Shown: one piece after another, positions 27,682 through 37,727 of the stretch
Position numbering within the stretch: the stretch's first letter is position 1
Layout of the letters: each line of letters begins with the position of its first letter
NCBI GenBank assembly: GCA_965247735.1
Contig: CBDFHN010000002.1
Coordinates: forward strand, 4,402,001 to 4,466,000
Length of the DNA: 64,000 nucleotides
Source: JAOXRU01 sp965247735
GTDB lineage: Bacteria; Bacteroidota; Bacteroidia; Flavobacteriales; Flavobacteriaceae
Direction of reading: 5' to 3'
Translations under genes and position numbers: made by a program
The notes under the pieces: model-generated
Database searches by the model: none
What the model was told of the DNA's origin: nothing
What the model saw: the letters and a program-made list of their open reading frames with translations, nothing else

Positions 27682-27755
27682 ATTAAATTAGGTTAGAACA
27701 GGTGACTATTGTCTTTGATTGTGTATTTGTAATGCTATTTAGGAAACGTCATCTG

Positions 27756-28652
27756 CTAGTTGTCAATAGGCGTTAGAGAATCTTCACTAGTCCAACTTAC
27801 AGTGTTAATAACCTTAATGTAATAATCAAATACTCCTTTTATTTCTACTTTATCAAAATCAGTTACGGGGTCAAAAGGAGTTAAGATATTGTCTAAGTCC
27901 ATCTGAAGTAAGGTGTTAGAATCCATTGGATATCTTTCAAAATGATCAGGTGTAAATGCTGATGGATACCTGTCTATTTTAGAAACTCTTATATTGTCTA
28001 AACTTCCTTTAAAGAAGTTTTTGTTTCCGCCTCTATACATATAGTTAAAACCTAACCATGTATTGTTTACAGGTTGTTTCCATAGTTCATCTGTACTTGA
28101 ATCTATAAGAGAGCCATTGATGTAGAATTTTGCAGTATTATCTGATAAAGATCGAGAAATAGCAACATGTATCCACTCGTCAAAGGATAAATTAATGGCA
28201 GAATTGTCTGATTGCATGGTTGCAGTAGGGTTATTGTCGCTATCTAATTTGTTGTATTTAAGGGCAAAATCAGCGTTGCTGTCATCTATTAAATAGATTT
28301 CAAAGTTTCTACCTCTATCTAATACAGTTGCGCCATCCGCGTCTTTTCCAGCGGCAATGGTTCCATCTCCTATTAATGCATTTGGATCTACTTTTATCCA
28401 AGTTTCGTAAGTCCAATCTTCTTCTGATAATGAGCTTAAATCATCAGTATTACCTCCGCTAAAGGCATAAAAACGATCATCGGCAGTATCGGATCCAGAA
28501 AATGTAGGGTATGTTAGGTTTCTTCCTTTTACAAGAACGGTGTCTATTTGTACAATTACATCTGGATATACAGGAAGTGCTTCTCTTTCGCAAGAAGAAA
28601 AGGTAATACCACTTAAAATAGCTAGTAAAATTATTAGTTTAAATATTTTCAT
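27756..28652 (-). CDS. LamG-domain surface lipoprotein of the SusCD locus
   Basis: 298 aa with a lipobox (ITFSSC21EREA). A single LamG/concanavalin-type domain (about 45-245: WTYETWIKVDP, FEIYLIDDSNADFALKYN, WIHVAISRS, KFYINGSLIDSS) is closely similar in layout to the LamG domains of the two C10 peptidases downstream. In position it takes the place of the SusE/F-like surface binding lipoproteins of Sus-type loci. 22 nt after susD. Likely binds the substrate at the cell surface. Confidence 0.85.
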   Translation of the reverse strand: MKIFKLIILLAILSGITFSSCEREALPVYPDVIVQIDTVLVKGRNLTYPTFSGSDTADDRFYAFSGGNTDDLSSLSEEDWTYETWIKVDPNALIGDGTIAAGKDADGATVLDRGRNFEIYLIDDSNADFALKYNKLDSDNNPTATMQSDNSAINLSFDEWIHVAISRSLSDNTAKFYINGSLIDSSTDELWKQPVNNTWLGFNYMYRGGNKNFFKGSLDNIRVSKIDRYPSAFTPDHFERYPMDSNTLLQMDLDNILTPFDPVTDFDKVEIKGVFDYYIKVINTVSWTSEDSLTPIDN

Positions 28653-28674
28653 TTTGGTTAAATTTTAGTTTTTT

Positions 28675-30177
28675 TTAATTTGTAGAATACCAGCCATTAA
28701 TAGAAACATCTTCGTTGGGTGTTCCAAATTGTGGAAGAACACCTCCGAAAGTGTAAAATGGAGTAGATAGCACTTCTAGTTGTTGTGCGGGAATTGGAAA
28801 ATGTAATAAGGAGCCATCTTGTAATTGCCCTCTTCTTCTCATATCGAAATATTGAATTCCCATACCAGTTAGTGGCAACTCTATTGTTCTTTCATAGATT
28901 ATGGTAGCTGCTATAATTTCTTTTGTTGCTGCAATAGCGGGTAGATTTCCTCTAGTTACACGAGTCCCATTATTTATAATAGCTGCTGCATCTGTTAGTC
29001 TATTGAGGTTCAATAAAGCTTCTGCTCTCAATAGATCAATTTCTGCTTTTCTCATCATTATTACTGGTGCAAAGAAATTTACATTAATCCAATTGTCTAA
29101 TCTACTGTACCTGTATGTAGACCAACGATATAAGCCTCTTTCTGGCCTGTTGTTTGCTGTGTTGTATTGAAAATCGGTTAGTATTCTGTTATCACTAGAG
29201 GTAATTCTACCATCGTTTGGCATATCATTTATTCCTCCTTCTGGCCAATTGGCAGGTAGGGTTTCATCTAGCATATGTACTACTCTCATGTCTACCTTAC
29301 CCCAATTAGGACGGGCCATAAAATACTTGTACCAAGACATCCATTTTCTATCCGTTCCATTCCCATCTCCTTCAACATTAAAATCATCAGTCAATCCTTT
29401 TTCTGTATGCTCTAGTACTTTTGTCCAATCTAGCGCTATATTTTGCTCTTTATTTCTGGAAGAATACACTAGTAATCTTGCAATAAAAGAATGAGCCAGT
29501 TTGCTCATATCTTCATTTGAGAACGCATTCCCGTTAATCCATTCTTCAGGTAGGGAGAAAGTGTTATTATCGAAGATTGTGATTGCTTTTTCTAATTGTG
29601 CAATTGCTATTTCGATTGAAACGATGTAATTTGAAGCTTCTATTTCTTCATAATCTGTAAATTCATCGGAAGGGAAGCCTTTGTCGTAAACAAGTCCAAT
29701 ATAGCCATTACCTAAACCTTGCATAAAATAAGCATATCCTTGAGTCATTGTGGTTTCTTCTCCATTGTTACCAATTTCAACACCATTGTCTATGGCTACA
29801 AGAACATCATTGGCGGTAGTGACTACGCCATACATTTTTTGCCAAAAGTTTCTTATAGTGGAATGATAGCCATAAGAAGGGGAATTGTCCATGAATACTC
29901 TTGGTTCTTCGCTCATGTCTCTGGTACCATAGTTTCCGAAATTTACAGTACCCCAATCAGCCATAACCCACATTAGAGGGCCAGGAGATCCATAATTATG
30001 TTGTTCCTGTATATACCAAGTATTGAACAAGCCAGAAGCCAAACTTTTTATACCATCGCCATCTGATAATACTATTTCTCTATCGGGATTGTTTAGGTTT
30101 TCTGTATCTAAATCTGTACAAGCAAAACTTATAAGACCAATTAAAGTAATTGTGATGTATTTTTTTAATTTCTTCAT
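28675..30177 (-). CDS. RagB/SusD family nutrient-binding lipoprotein
   Basis: 500 aa from the ATG at 30177; an upstream start would run into susC and add a non-signal segment. Lipobox ISFAC20TDL. SusD features: N-terminal TPR-like helices (GIKSLASGLFNTWYIQ), ADWGTVNFGNYG, the YAYFMQGLGNGYIGL helix, and the C-terminal MRKAEIDLLRAEALLNL and ERTIELPLTGMGIQYFDMRRRGQL (two segments). SusD forms the lid on the SusC transporter. It starts 4 nt after the susC stop. Confidence 0.95.
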   Translation of the reverse strand: MKKLKKYITITLIGLISFACTDLDTENLNNPDREIVLSDGDGIKSLASGLFNTWYIQEQHNYGSPGPLMWVMADWGTVNFGNYGTRDMSEEPRVFMDNSPSYGYHSTIRNFWQKMYGVVTTANDVLVAIDNGVEIGNNGEETTMTQGYAYFMQGLGNGYIGLVYDKGFPSDEFTDYEEIEASNYIVSIEIAIAQLEKAITIFDNNTFSLPEEWINGNAFSNEDMSKLAHSFIARLLVYSSRNKEQNIALDWTKVLEHTEKGLTDDFNVEGDGNGTDRKWMSWYKYFMARPNWGKVDMRVVHMLDETLPANWPEGGINDMPNDGRITSSDNRILTDFQYNTANNRPERGLYRWSTYRYSRLDNWINVNFFAPVIMMRKAEIDLLRAEALLNLNRLTDAAAIINNGTRVTRGNLPAIAATKEIIAATIIYERTIELPLTGMGIQYFDMRRRGQLQDGSLLHFPIPAQQLEVLSTPFYTFGGVLPQFGTPNEDVSINGWYSTN

Positions 30178-30181
30178 TTTA

Positions 30182-33100
30182 TTAAAATTTAAGCTCAACA
30201 GATAATGAAAAATTTCTAAAGTTTGGATAGCTGAAATTATCAAACAAAAAGCCATCATAACCTACTTCTGGATCATAGCCTGAGTAGTTTGTAATTGTTA
30301 ATAGGTTACGTCCAATAACTCCAAATTTTATATGCTCTATATATTTACTAGCGTTACCAAGGATACTTTTGTTTAAGGTATAGGAAAGTGCTACTTCATT
30401 TAGTTTTACATAGGTAGCGTCTTCTAGCCAAAATTCATTTATAGCATCAGCATCATAAAGCGCTTGATAATAATCTACTGTTTTTTTATTTTCTGGTTTT
30501 GTGTGTATTTGATCCACCATTTCATGCCTGTTATCTCGCACAAGACTCTGAGCTGTTTTGTTATACAAATCTCCTCCTTGTTTCCAATGCCATAACATAT
30601 ACATGGAGAAGCCTTTATAGTTGAAAGAGGTGTTTAAGCCTATTCTAAAATCTGGATTGATGTCACCTATTTTTTGAACCTTTTCTGCGCCATTTTCATC
30701 GAGGATGGCAATGGGAGATTCATTTATAGTACCGATATCGTCACTTTTTACTACAACACCATCTCTATTGATACTATAGTTACTAATATTATCTCCTTCA
30801 GGTAATTGATTTTGCATTTGATCTAATGTTCGTATAAAACCAACACCATACATAGTTCCATAGGTTTCTCCCTCCTTTATTCTGAATGCAGATCTTGGAC
30901 CTGTTCTATATTCTGGAATATCTAATTTTGTTATTTTTTGTCGAGTCCTGTCAAAAGTTAGTGTGGCATCCCAAGAAAAATTATCTGTAGAAATAATTTT
31001 TGCAGTGAACATGGCTTCAAAAGTATTGCTTTCCAATTCTCCAGCATTAACATTCTGGTACCTAAAACCTCCAGTATGTGCGGCTAAAGGAGCTAAGAGG
31101 TACTGATCCGTAACTTTGGTATTAGAATAGGTAGCTTCTAGTCTAAACCTATTTAGAAAAGAAGTCTCGATTCCTATTTCCAATTCAGCAGAACGAGAAG
31201 GTTTTAAGTTTTTGTTTCCAAGCGTGTTTTTTGTGGTAATTCCGTCTGAAAGTGAAAAAGTTTCATCTTTGGCACCAAAACTTGGTCTTAATCCAGAAGT
31301 ACCATATGCGGCCCGTAGTTTTAATTCTTGTATTCCAGGAATTTTAAAATCTTTGCTTATCCGATATGCACCTGAGACTCTAAAATAATTTTGCCATCTT
31401 TCATTTTCTCCAAAAAGTGAAGAACCATCAATTCTATATAAACCGTCGAAGATGTATCTATCTTTGTAAACAAAAGAAGCTATCGCAAAATAATTAATTG
31501 CATTAATATCTCTTGTAGTGCCAGAAGAATCTATATTAAGAGGGTCGAAGTTATTGAAGGTAGGGAAATCTGCCAGCACAAAAGATTTTCCAAAGGTTGT
31601 TGTAGATTTGTAATAATTTTGCTCACCTAGATAACTTAGTTTACCATTGAAATCTAAATCTTTCCATGTCTTTTTAAAATTAAGCGTAGCACGAAAACTT
31701 TGATTAAAAGCTTCATAATCTTCATTGCTTAAAGAGCCTCCAGAATATAATGAAGCTATAGGGTTATTTGGATCTAAAACCAAAGGAATAGCGTTAGGAT
31801 CAATATAGTTTGGTTGTATGTCGATTATTGTAGATTGAGGGGAGTAATAGTTTCTATTATAGTGCTCTTTTTCAAAACCATAAGATAGTTGAAGAGAAAC
31901 GATGCTATTTATTTTCCAATCTAGTTTGTAAGCGCCTAAGAACCTTGTTTTTTTGCTGGTACTTTCTTTTTTCCATAAGTCATACAATGGATTTGAAAAT
32001 TGCGTGTTCCAATTATTAGGATAAAAATTAAACCTTTGTCCGTTTGCATTATCTTTAAATAAATCAACATCGGGTTCGGTCATCAGAACATCAAAAAAAG
32101 CACCAGTGCCACCGCCAAGAAAATCATTGTTGGTCGTTATATAATTATTACTTGCAGATATCTTTAATGCATCCGAAATATAATGATCGATGTTTAATCT
32201 AAAACTTTGACGTTTATATCCGCCTGTTTCTATAACAACACCTTGATTTTCGTTGTTTTCAAAAGAAGCAAAAAGATTGGTTTTGTTTACTCGGTGACCA
32301 ACACTTATGTATTGGGTTAAATACTGACCGTTAGTAAACATTTGCTCTTGTAGATCGTTATTTACGCGATACGGAAGGTCTTGATAATGATTTGCTTTTT
32401 CTACTCTGTTTCCTGTTATTCTTGGATCCCATCCAGAAATATAATCTGTTGGGTAATTTACAAATTGATACTTGGTATAGGTGTCTGTATCTAACCAAGT
32501 AGGATCTAGACTGTAATGATGAGAGGTAGAAAGATCTAAAAATTTTGCCACGTTCTGATAACCAATTTCATTTCTAAGGGTTACTGACGTTTTACCATCT
32601 TGTAAATCCTTTCCTCTTTTTGACGTTATAACAATAACCCCGTTTGCCGCTTGAGATCCGTAGAGAGAAGAAGCTGCTGCCCCTTTAACGACTTCAATAG
32701 ATGCGATATCATCTACATTGATATCTGCTAAAGCACCTCCCATGATAATACCATCCATCAAAATCATAGGGCTGTTATTTCCAACAATTGATGTAGCGCC
32801 TCTTAATACGATATTAGAACTTGCTCCTGGAGATCCGCTTAAAGATGTTACGGTAACTCCTGCAATTTTCCCTTGTAAAGAAGCAGATACTGAAGTTTGT
32901 GGCGCTTTGTTTAAATCTTCAGTTTTTAGTTTTGCTACAGAAATAGATAGCTTTTTTCTGGAAGTACCAGAAGCAACACCTGCAACAATAACCTCATTAA
33001 GCATGTTTGCATCGGCATGCATGACTATGGAATAAGAGATTCTGTTATCTGTTTTTATAAGTTGATCTTTAAATCCTAAATAAGAGATAATTAGAGTGTC

Positions 33101-33607
33101 TCCCGTTGTTATTTCTATATTAAAATTACCATCAAAATCAGAAGAAGTACCTGTAGCTGTATTCTTAATTACAATATTTACTCCAAATAAAGGAATGTCA
33201 TACTCATCTTTAATGTTTCCAGTAATTTTTAATTTCTCTTGTTTTTTAGATTTTTCTCTTACAGAAATAGTATGCTCTTTTATGGAGTATTCGATATTCT
33301 GGTTTTGAAGTGCTAAATCGAGCACATGGGAAACAGAAGCCTTTGTAACGGCTATTTTTACCTTGTTGTTTAAACCATTTAGGGAACTGTTAAAAAAGAA
33401 ATCGTATTGAGTTCTATTAGATATTAGGTCGAACAGTTCTTTTATGGTTAATTTCTGGTCTATGGTTAAGATATTACCCTGGTTTGAATATGTTATGGTC
33501 GAAACAGAATTTGCCATAGTTATGTTGGAAAGGAAAAGGCTAAAAAAAAGTAAAAGCATTAATTTGCGAATGTTTTTTATAGCACAACCCTTGCTGGTTA
33601 TGATCAT
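30182..33607 (-). CDS. SusC/RagA TonB-linked outer-membrane protein with N-terminal STN signalling domain
   Basis: 1141 aa. Signal segment to about residue 33; STN (secretin/TonB N-terminal) domain about 44-116; carboxypeptidase-regulatory-like domain about 128-198 (TGNIKDEYDIPLFGVNIV); TonB box near NEVIVAG; plug domain with SLQGKIAGVTVTS, SGSPGASSNIVLRG and GAAASSLYGSQAANGVI; then the 22-strand barrel. The STN domain marks it as a transducer that can signal through FecR, encoded just upstream, to the ECF sigma factor. The companion peptidases suggest the cargo is peptide rather than glycan, which is inference. Confidence 0.95.
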   Translation of the reverse strand: MIITSKGCAIKNIRKLMLLLFFSLFLSNITMANSVSTITYSNQGNILTIDQKLTIKELFDLISNRTQYDFFFNSSLNGLNNKVKIAVTKASVSHVLDLALQNQNIEYSIKEHTISVREKSKKQEKLKITGNIKDEYDIPLFGVNIVIKNTATGTSSDFDGNFNIEITTGDTLIISYLGFKDQLIKTDNRISYSIVMHADANMLNEVIVAGVASGTSRKKLSISVAKLKTEDLNKAPQTSVSASLQGKIAGVTVTSLSGSPGASSNIVLRGATSIVGNNSPMILMDGIIMGGALADINVDDIASIEVVKGAAASSLYGSQAANGVIVITSKRGKDLQDGKTSVTLRNEIGYQNVAKFLDLSTSHHYSLDPTWLDTDTYTKYQFVNYPTDYISGWDPRITGNRVEKANHYQDLPYRVNNDLQEQMFTNGQYLTQYISVGHRVNKTNLFASFENNENQGVVIETGGYKRQSFRLNIDHYISDALKISASNNYITTNNDFLGGGTGAFFDVLMTEPDVDLFKDNANGQRFNFYPNNWNTQFSNPLYDLWKKESTSKKTRFLGAYKLDWKINSIVSLQLSYGFEKEHYNRNYYSPQSTIIDIQPNYIDPNAIPLVLDPNNPIASLYSGGSLSNEDYEAFNQSFRATLNFKKTWKDLDFNGKLSYLGEQNYYKSTTTFGKSFVLADFPTFNNFDPLNIDSSGTTRDINAINYFAIASFVYKDRYIFDGLYRIDGSSLFGENERWQNYFRVSGAYRISKDFKIPGIQELKLRAAYGTSGLRPSFGAKDETFSLSDGITTKNTLGNKNLKPSRSAELEIGIETSFLNRFRLEATYSNTKVTDQYLLAPLAAHTGGFRYQNVNAGELESNTFEAMFTAKIISTDNFSWDATLTFDRTRQKITKLDIPEYRTGPRSAFRIKEGETYGTMYGVGFIRTLDQMQNQLPEGDNISNYSINRDGVVVKSDDIGTINESPIAILDENGAEKVQKIGDINPDFRIGLNTSFNYKGFSMYMLWHWKQGGDLYNKTAQSLVRDNRHEMVDQIHTKPENKKTVDYYQALYDADAINEFWLEDATYVKLNEVALSYTLNKSILGNASKYIEHIKFGVIGRNLLTITNYSGYDPEVGYDGFLFDNFSYPNFRNFSLSVELKF

Positions 33608-33670
33608 ATTGTTAGTTTTATTTAGTTAGTTTATTCGTTTGTTATGCGTGCTACAGTATTGCTACTGTAC

Positions 33671-34891
33671 TTATTTTGCAGAGAAAAGTTTTACTTGCCC
33701 TTCGCTAATTTCATAGTTTATGTTTTCTGTATATTTTAGTATTTCTAAGAAATAGGTTAATTCATGTTTTTTTCTAAGTGTACCTGTAAATGTAAATTCC
33801 TTTAATGCGTCTCCTACGATTACAAATTCGGTATTGTACCATTCGTTTAGTTTCGGAATTAAATTTTCTAATTTTTCATTATCAAATATCATAATACTAG
33901 AAGCCCATGAAACAACATTTTGAGTGTTAATTTTATTGACAATTATTTGATTTTGATTTCGGAATAGTTTTGCCTGATCTCCAGGGGTAATAATTTTATT
34001 CTCCCCTTGTGGATTAGATACTTTTATAGAGCCGTCTATCAAGGTAGTGCTCGTGTAATCGTTTGTTACGTAATTAGATACATTGAATTCTGTACCAAGA
34101 ACTTCAATTTTCATATCTGAAGATTGTACAATAAATGGACGTGCTTTGTTGTGGGTAACATCAAAAAAGGCTTCTCCTTTTAGATCTATAGTTCTATATT
34201 TTGAAATGGTAGCAGTATTGAATGCAATACTCGTATTAGCGTTTAGCTCTGCATTGGTGCCATCTATTAGATTAACGTTATATACTTTTCCTTTTGGAAC
34301 AATGACTTTATAGGTGTTAGTTGTATTGGGTTTTAACTCATCTGTTTCCGAAAAGTTAATTCCTTCCGCATCAATACTAATAAACACTCCGTTTTTGGTC
34401 ACCCATTTTTTATTGGCATTGGTGTCTATTTTAAAATAGGCTTTATCTGGCGTCTGAATTAGAAGATCAGAGTTATTAAAATCTACTTGGGCTAAGTGAT
34501 TATAAAACGTATTTTTAGTACCCGTTGATAAAATAATGGAAGCAGAAACTGAAATTAGAATAATTATCGCAGCGGCATATTTTTGAATTCTACTAAGCTT
34601 AAATACTTTAACTTTCTTGGTTTTATCGTTGTTTGAAGCTTCCAGGAGTCTACTATATTGATTTTGTATAAATTCAGGAGATTTTAAATCCTTTTGATTG
34701 TCAATATTCAACATTTTAATTTTACGTATTATCTGAATGGCAGAATCAAAATCTGTTTTGTTTTTACCTTTTAAGTCAGATTTAATTTTATTCCAAGGTT
34801 CGTCTTGGTTTTTGGTATTGGATACCACCCAATTGATAAAACTGTTATCATTTAACAAATTATTAATGCTATAATTTTTATCTTTCGACAT
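33671..34891 (-). CDS. FecR-family anti-sigma factor
   Basis: 406 aa. Cytoplasmic N-terminus (about 1-104) for sigma binding, a membrane helix at about 105-123 (YAAAIIILISVSASIIL), a periplasmic FecR domain (about 185-290: VPKGKVYNVNLIDGTNAELNANTSI, in two parts; FDVTHNKARPFIVQS; EVLGTEFNVSNY) and a DUF4974-like C-terminal domain (FDNEKLENLIPKLNEWY). The C-terminus should contact the STN domain of the SusC encoded next. It has its own upstream copy of a repeated 50-bp element. It precedes susC by 63 nt. Confidence 0.95.
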   Translation of the reverse strand: MSKDKNYSINNLLNDNSFINWVVSNTKNQDEPWNKIKSDLKGKNKTDFDSAIQIIRKIKMLNIDNQKDLKSPEFIQNQYSRLLEASNNDKTKKVKVFKLSRIQKYAAAIIILISVSASIILSTGTKNTFYNHLAQVDFNNSDLLIQTPDKAYFKIDTNANKKWVTKNGVFISIDAEGINFSETDELKPNTTNTYKVIVPKGKVYNVNLIDGTNAELNANTSIAFNTATISKYRTIDLKGEAFFDVTHNKARPFIVQSSDMKIEVLGTEFNVSNYVTNDYTSTTLIDGSIKVSNPQGENKIITPGDQAKLFRNQNQIIVNKINTQNVVSWASSIMIFDNEKLENLIPKLNEWYNTEFVIVGDALKEFTFTGTLRKKHELTYFLEILKYTENINYEISEGQVKLFSAK

Positions 34892-34915
34892 ACAAATGCT
34901 ATGGTTTGTTTATAA

Positions 34916-34965
34916 GTAAGAGTGTATATTGTTGTTTTGTACTATAAGAAAAGTGTTAAAAAAAA
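34916..34965 (-). promoter_or_regulatory. Repeated element upstream of fecR, candidate ECF-sigma promoter (copy 2)
   Basis: Ends 24 nt upstream of the FecR start codon. 44 of 50 positions match the element at 37666-37715 when aligned at a fixed offset of 2750 with no gap. The most conserved blocks (plus-strand sense) are GTAAGAGTG, TTTGTACTATAA and AAAAGTGTTAAAAAAAA. Neither copy contains the housekeeping TAnnTTTG box on the minus strand. Its position ahead of two genes of an ECF-sigma locus suggests it is the sigma-factor target. Confidence 0.65.
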
Positions 34966-35051
34966 TATTATTTTTCGGTAGCGATTTAATTACCTGACAT
35001 ACAGTTGTTTGCGTGGGGTTTTAGAAATCTAATTTTATGTTTATAACTCAC

Positions 35052-37616
35052 TTATTTTATGAAAGAACCAAAGAATATGGCATTCATAAACAATTTATTT
35101 GTGCCTAACCAAGTGCCTCTAAAGTTTGGATTGTCGGCAAAAAGAATTACACGACCTTTTCCTAGTCTACTGGTAACAATAGAAGCCGATCGTTTGGGGT
35201 AGTAGGATAAATTTTCTTCAGATACATAACCATCTATATGTGGATGGGTGGTGTATTTAGCTACTGTTGAGAATTTGTTTTTACTTGGAGCTAACCAAAT
35301 ACGATTGTTTTTATATATTGGTAGTTTTCGACTACTATATCCATAACCTAAGGGATTTGTGGTATCTAAATCTATCTCAAGAATTGCTCCACCAATACTC
35401 TTTTTACCGTAAAAACCTCGAGAAGTATTGTAGTCCATTCTTGCTGTAGTCGTATCTTTTTTTGTTGAAACCAAAGTTTCTTTTACCAATTTGTTTTTAA
35501 TAAGCCAACTACTGGCAGACCTCAGCGTAATAAGTGTATTCCCTTGAGAAACCCATGCCTTTAGCTTGCTTTTGCTTTTTTTATCTAAAGCAGTATACCT
35601 ACCAGAAACCATTATAATAACATTGTATCTGTTTAAGTTAACATTGTTAAAAATTCGTTCAGGAACTTTAGTTATAGGCATTTCTAATCGTTTCTCAAAC
35701 AAGTGCCATACTTCTCCTGCTTCATAAGTAGAAACTCCTCCTTCGACCAACAGCATTGCTTTTGGTTTTTTTAAAGTGATAAAGTTGGAGCTGCCTAAAT
35801 CAATACCATTAATACTTAGGCCTGTGTCTATATCATATGATTGAACCTTAAATTTTGAGCATAAGGTATTTATTAACTGGTTTAATTTATCAGGATTTTG
35901 GTTTTGCATTTTAACAGGAATTAGTAAGGAGCCTCTTTCAAATTGCACTTCTTTTCCATTAGATGATATCTGTAAGGGTTTTGTTGCTGTTTTTATGATG
36001 ATATCTTTTTGCTGAAGGGCATATAAAAGGGCAGGAGCGTTATAATCATTCCAGGGAATTATATAGGCATATTTACTTGTTTGTACTTTGGAAATGCTAA
36101 TTTTATTAGATGCAATGGTCACTAAATTAGACATGGAGGGCAGTGTTTTTAACGCAACATAAGACATGTTGTAGGCGTTTGCTAAAGACCATGATGAGGC
36201 ATCATAAAAAACGCTGTCTCGGTATTTTTTATGGGTTTCAAACAATGTTTTTACCATTAAATATTGTGCTTGTTCGGTAGGAACAATGTAACTGTTTTTG
36301 TGTTCAAAAAGTTGAGATTTTTCAGTGGTGTTTTTGTCAAGTTTGTAAACTTTTATTTTATGTTTTAACAATAGGTCTAAAAAGAGCTTGTTTCTGTTTT
36401 GATCTTTTTTACTGTTAAATACATATGCTTTAATCTTAGACTTTGAGGCCTTTTTAATGGCAGAGCTAAAGAAGTTGTTCTGGTATTTGTAAAGCATGCC
36501 TTTGTTAAGGATAGCAGCTTTTATAGTAGCAAAACCTACAGTAAATTGGTTTTTTATAGTAAAAGAAAAACTTAAATTTTTGGTTGTTGTTTCCTGTAAG
36601 TGGCCACGAGAACTTGCCTGTTCAAATAATAAGGCAAGAGAACCTTGTAGGTCTGCATAGGTAGATCCATAACCTGGATAGGTAGCATCATATTTTTCCT
36701 TTGTAAAATACAACGAACCTATTTTATCAAGTTCAGTACTAAATTCTTTTGCAAAAGCATTGTTTAGTGTGGTGTAGTTCTCTTTTGGAGGTAAAGGCTC
36801 TAGTGAAGCTGAAGCTTGCTTTGGTTCGAAGAAAAAAGTGCTATTAGTCCCCATTTCATGAAAATCGGTAACTACATTTGGATACCACTCATGAAACCAT
36901 TTTAATCTGGCAATACTTTCGGGTTGTATAGCTAAGAGTAAGTCCCTGTTTAAGTCAAAACCATAATGATTGGTTCTTCCTCTAGGCCATCCTTCGTTAT
37001 GTTCAATGTCGTATTTATCTGCGATAAGGGGACTGCCCTTAAAAGTATTTACCCAGTTGGTATGTCTGTCTCTTCCATCAGGATTAATTGTTGGATCTAG
37101 AAATATGATAGATTCTTTTAGGTATTCTTTTATTTCTGAATGTTGGGAGGCGGCTAAAACATATGCAGTAAGTAGGGCTGCTTCTGTACCAGATGGCTCG
37201 TTACCATGTACATTGTATCCCAGATTTATAAATATAGGTAAACTAGTGAAGTCGCTTATGTTTGTATTTGCATCTACTACTTCTAAATGCCTTTTCTTAA
37301 GTTGGTCAATGTTTTTATGGTTAGCTACATTGGTAATGGTAAGCATTATCAATTTTCTCTTTTCATGAGTTTTTCCGTACTCAGAAAGTGTAACTCTATC
37401 AGAGCTTTCAGCTAGTTTTTTTAAATAGGAGATAACTAGATCATGACGTGTATGACTACTGCCAATTGGGTATTCTAAAAATGCTTCTGGACTTGGAATA
37501 TTTTGATTATAGGGCTCGTATTTCTTTAAAAAATAATCTTGAGAAAAACTGTTGGTGGTTAGTAATATAGAAATGATGATGAGCAAAAACTTAAATTGTT
37601 TTTTCTGGAAATTCAT
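35052..37616 (-). CDS. M14-family zinc metallocarboxypeptidase, exported
   Basis: 854 aa from the ATG at 37616 (clean signal peptide MNFQKKQFKFLLIIISILLTTNSFSQ); a start 30 nt upstream adds a non-signal stretch. M14 zinc ligands H137-x-x-E140 (NVHGNEPSG), substrate motif NPDGR (178-182), DLNRD, and third ligand H253 (TDFHEMG). A long C-terminal region (about 390-850) follows, including a glutamine-amidotransferase-like fold segment (VIIMVSGRYTALD), a layout seen in other Bacteroidota M14 proteins. It sits between the sigma gene and fecR, preceded by the repeated element. Probably trims peptides released by the C10 peptidases. Confidence 0.9.
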   Translation of the reverse strand: MNFQKKQFKFLLIIISILLTTNSFSQDYFLKKYEPYNQNIPSPEAFLEYPIGSSHTRHDLVISYLKKLAESSDRVTLSEYGKTHEKRKLIMLTITNVANHKNIDQLKKRHLEVVDANTNISDFTSLPIFINLGYNVHGNEPSGTEAALLTAYVLAASQHSEIKEYLKESIIFLDPTINPDGRDRHTNWVNTFKGSPLIADKYDIEHNEGWPRGRTNHYGFDLNRDLLLAIQPESIARLKWFHEWYPNVVTDFHEMGTNSTFFFEPKQASASLEPLPPKENYTTLNNAFAKEFSTELDKIGSLYFTKEKYDATYPGYGSTYADLQGSLALLFEQASSRGHLQETTTKNLSFSFTIKNQFTVGFATIKAAILNKGMLYKYQNNFFSSAIKKASKSKIKAYVFNSKKDQNRNKLFLDLLLKHKIKVYKLDKNTTEKSQLFEHKNSYIVPTEQAQYLMVKTLFETHKKYRDSVFYDASSWSLANAYNMSYVALKTLPSMSNLVTIASNKISISKVQTSKYAYIIPWNDYNAPALLYALQQKDIIIKTATKPLQISSNGKEVQFERGSLLIPVKMQNQNPDKLNQLINTLCSKFKVQSYDIDTGLSINGIDLGSSNFITLKKPKAMLLVEGGVSTYEAGEVWHLFEKRLEMPITKVPERIFNNVNLNRYNVIIMVSGRYTALDKKSKSKLKAWVSQGNTLITLRSASSWLIKNKLVKETLVSTKKDTTTARMDYNTSRGFYGKKSIGGAILEIDLDTTNPLGYGYSSRKLPIYKNNRIWLAPSKNKFSTVAKYTTHPHIDGYVSEENLSYYPKRSASIVTSRLGKGRVILFADNPNFRGTWLGTNKLFMNAIFFGSFIK

Positions 37617-37665
37617 AGTAGTAAATGTTAGTTCAAAATAGTACAACCATATACGATGGTTAAAA

Positions 37666-37715
37666 GTAAGAGTGCAGATTGTAAATTTGTACTATAACAA
37701 AAGTGTTAAAAAAAA
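37666..37715 (-). promoter_or_regulatory. Repeated element upstream of the M14 gene, candidate ECF-sigma promoter (copy 1)
   Basis: Lies 49 nt upstream of the M14 start codon and 12 nt after the sigma-factor stop. It shares 44/50 positions with the element upstream of fecR. It occupies a short intergenic space where an ordinary operon would need no promoter. Confidence 0.65.
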
Positions 37716-37727
37716 GAATATTGCTAT

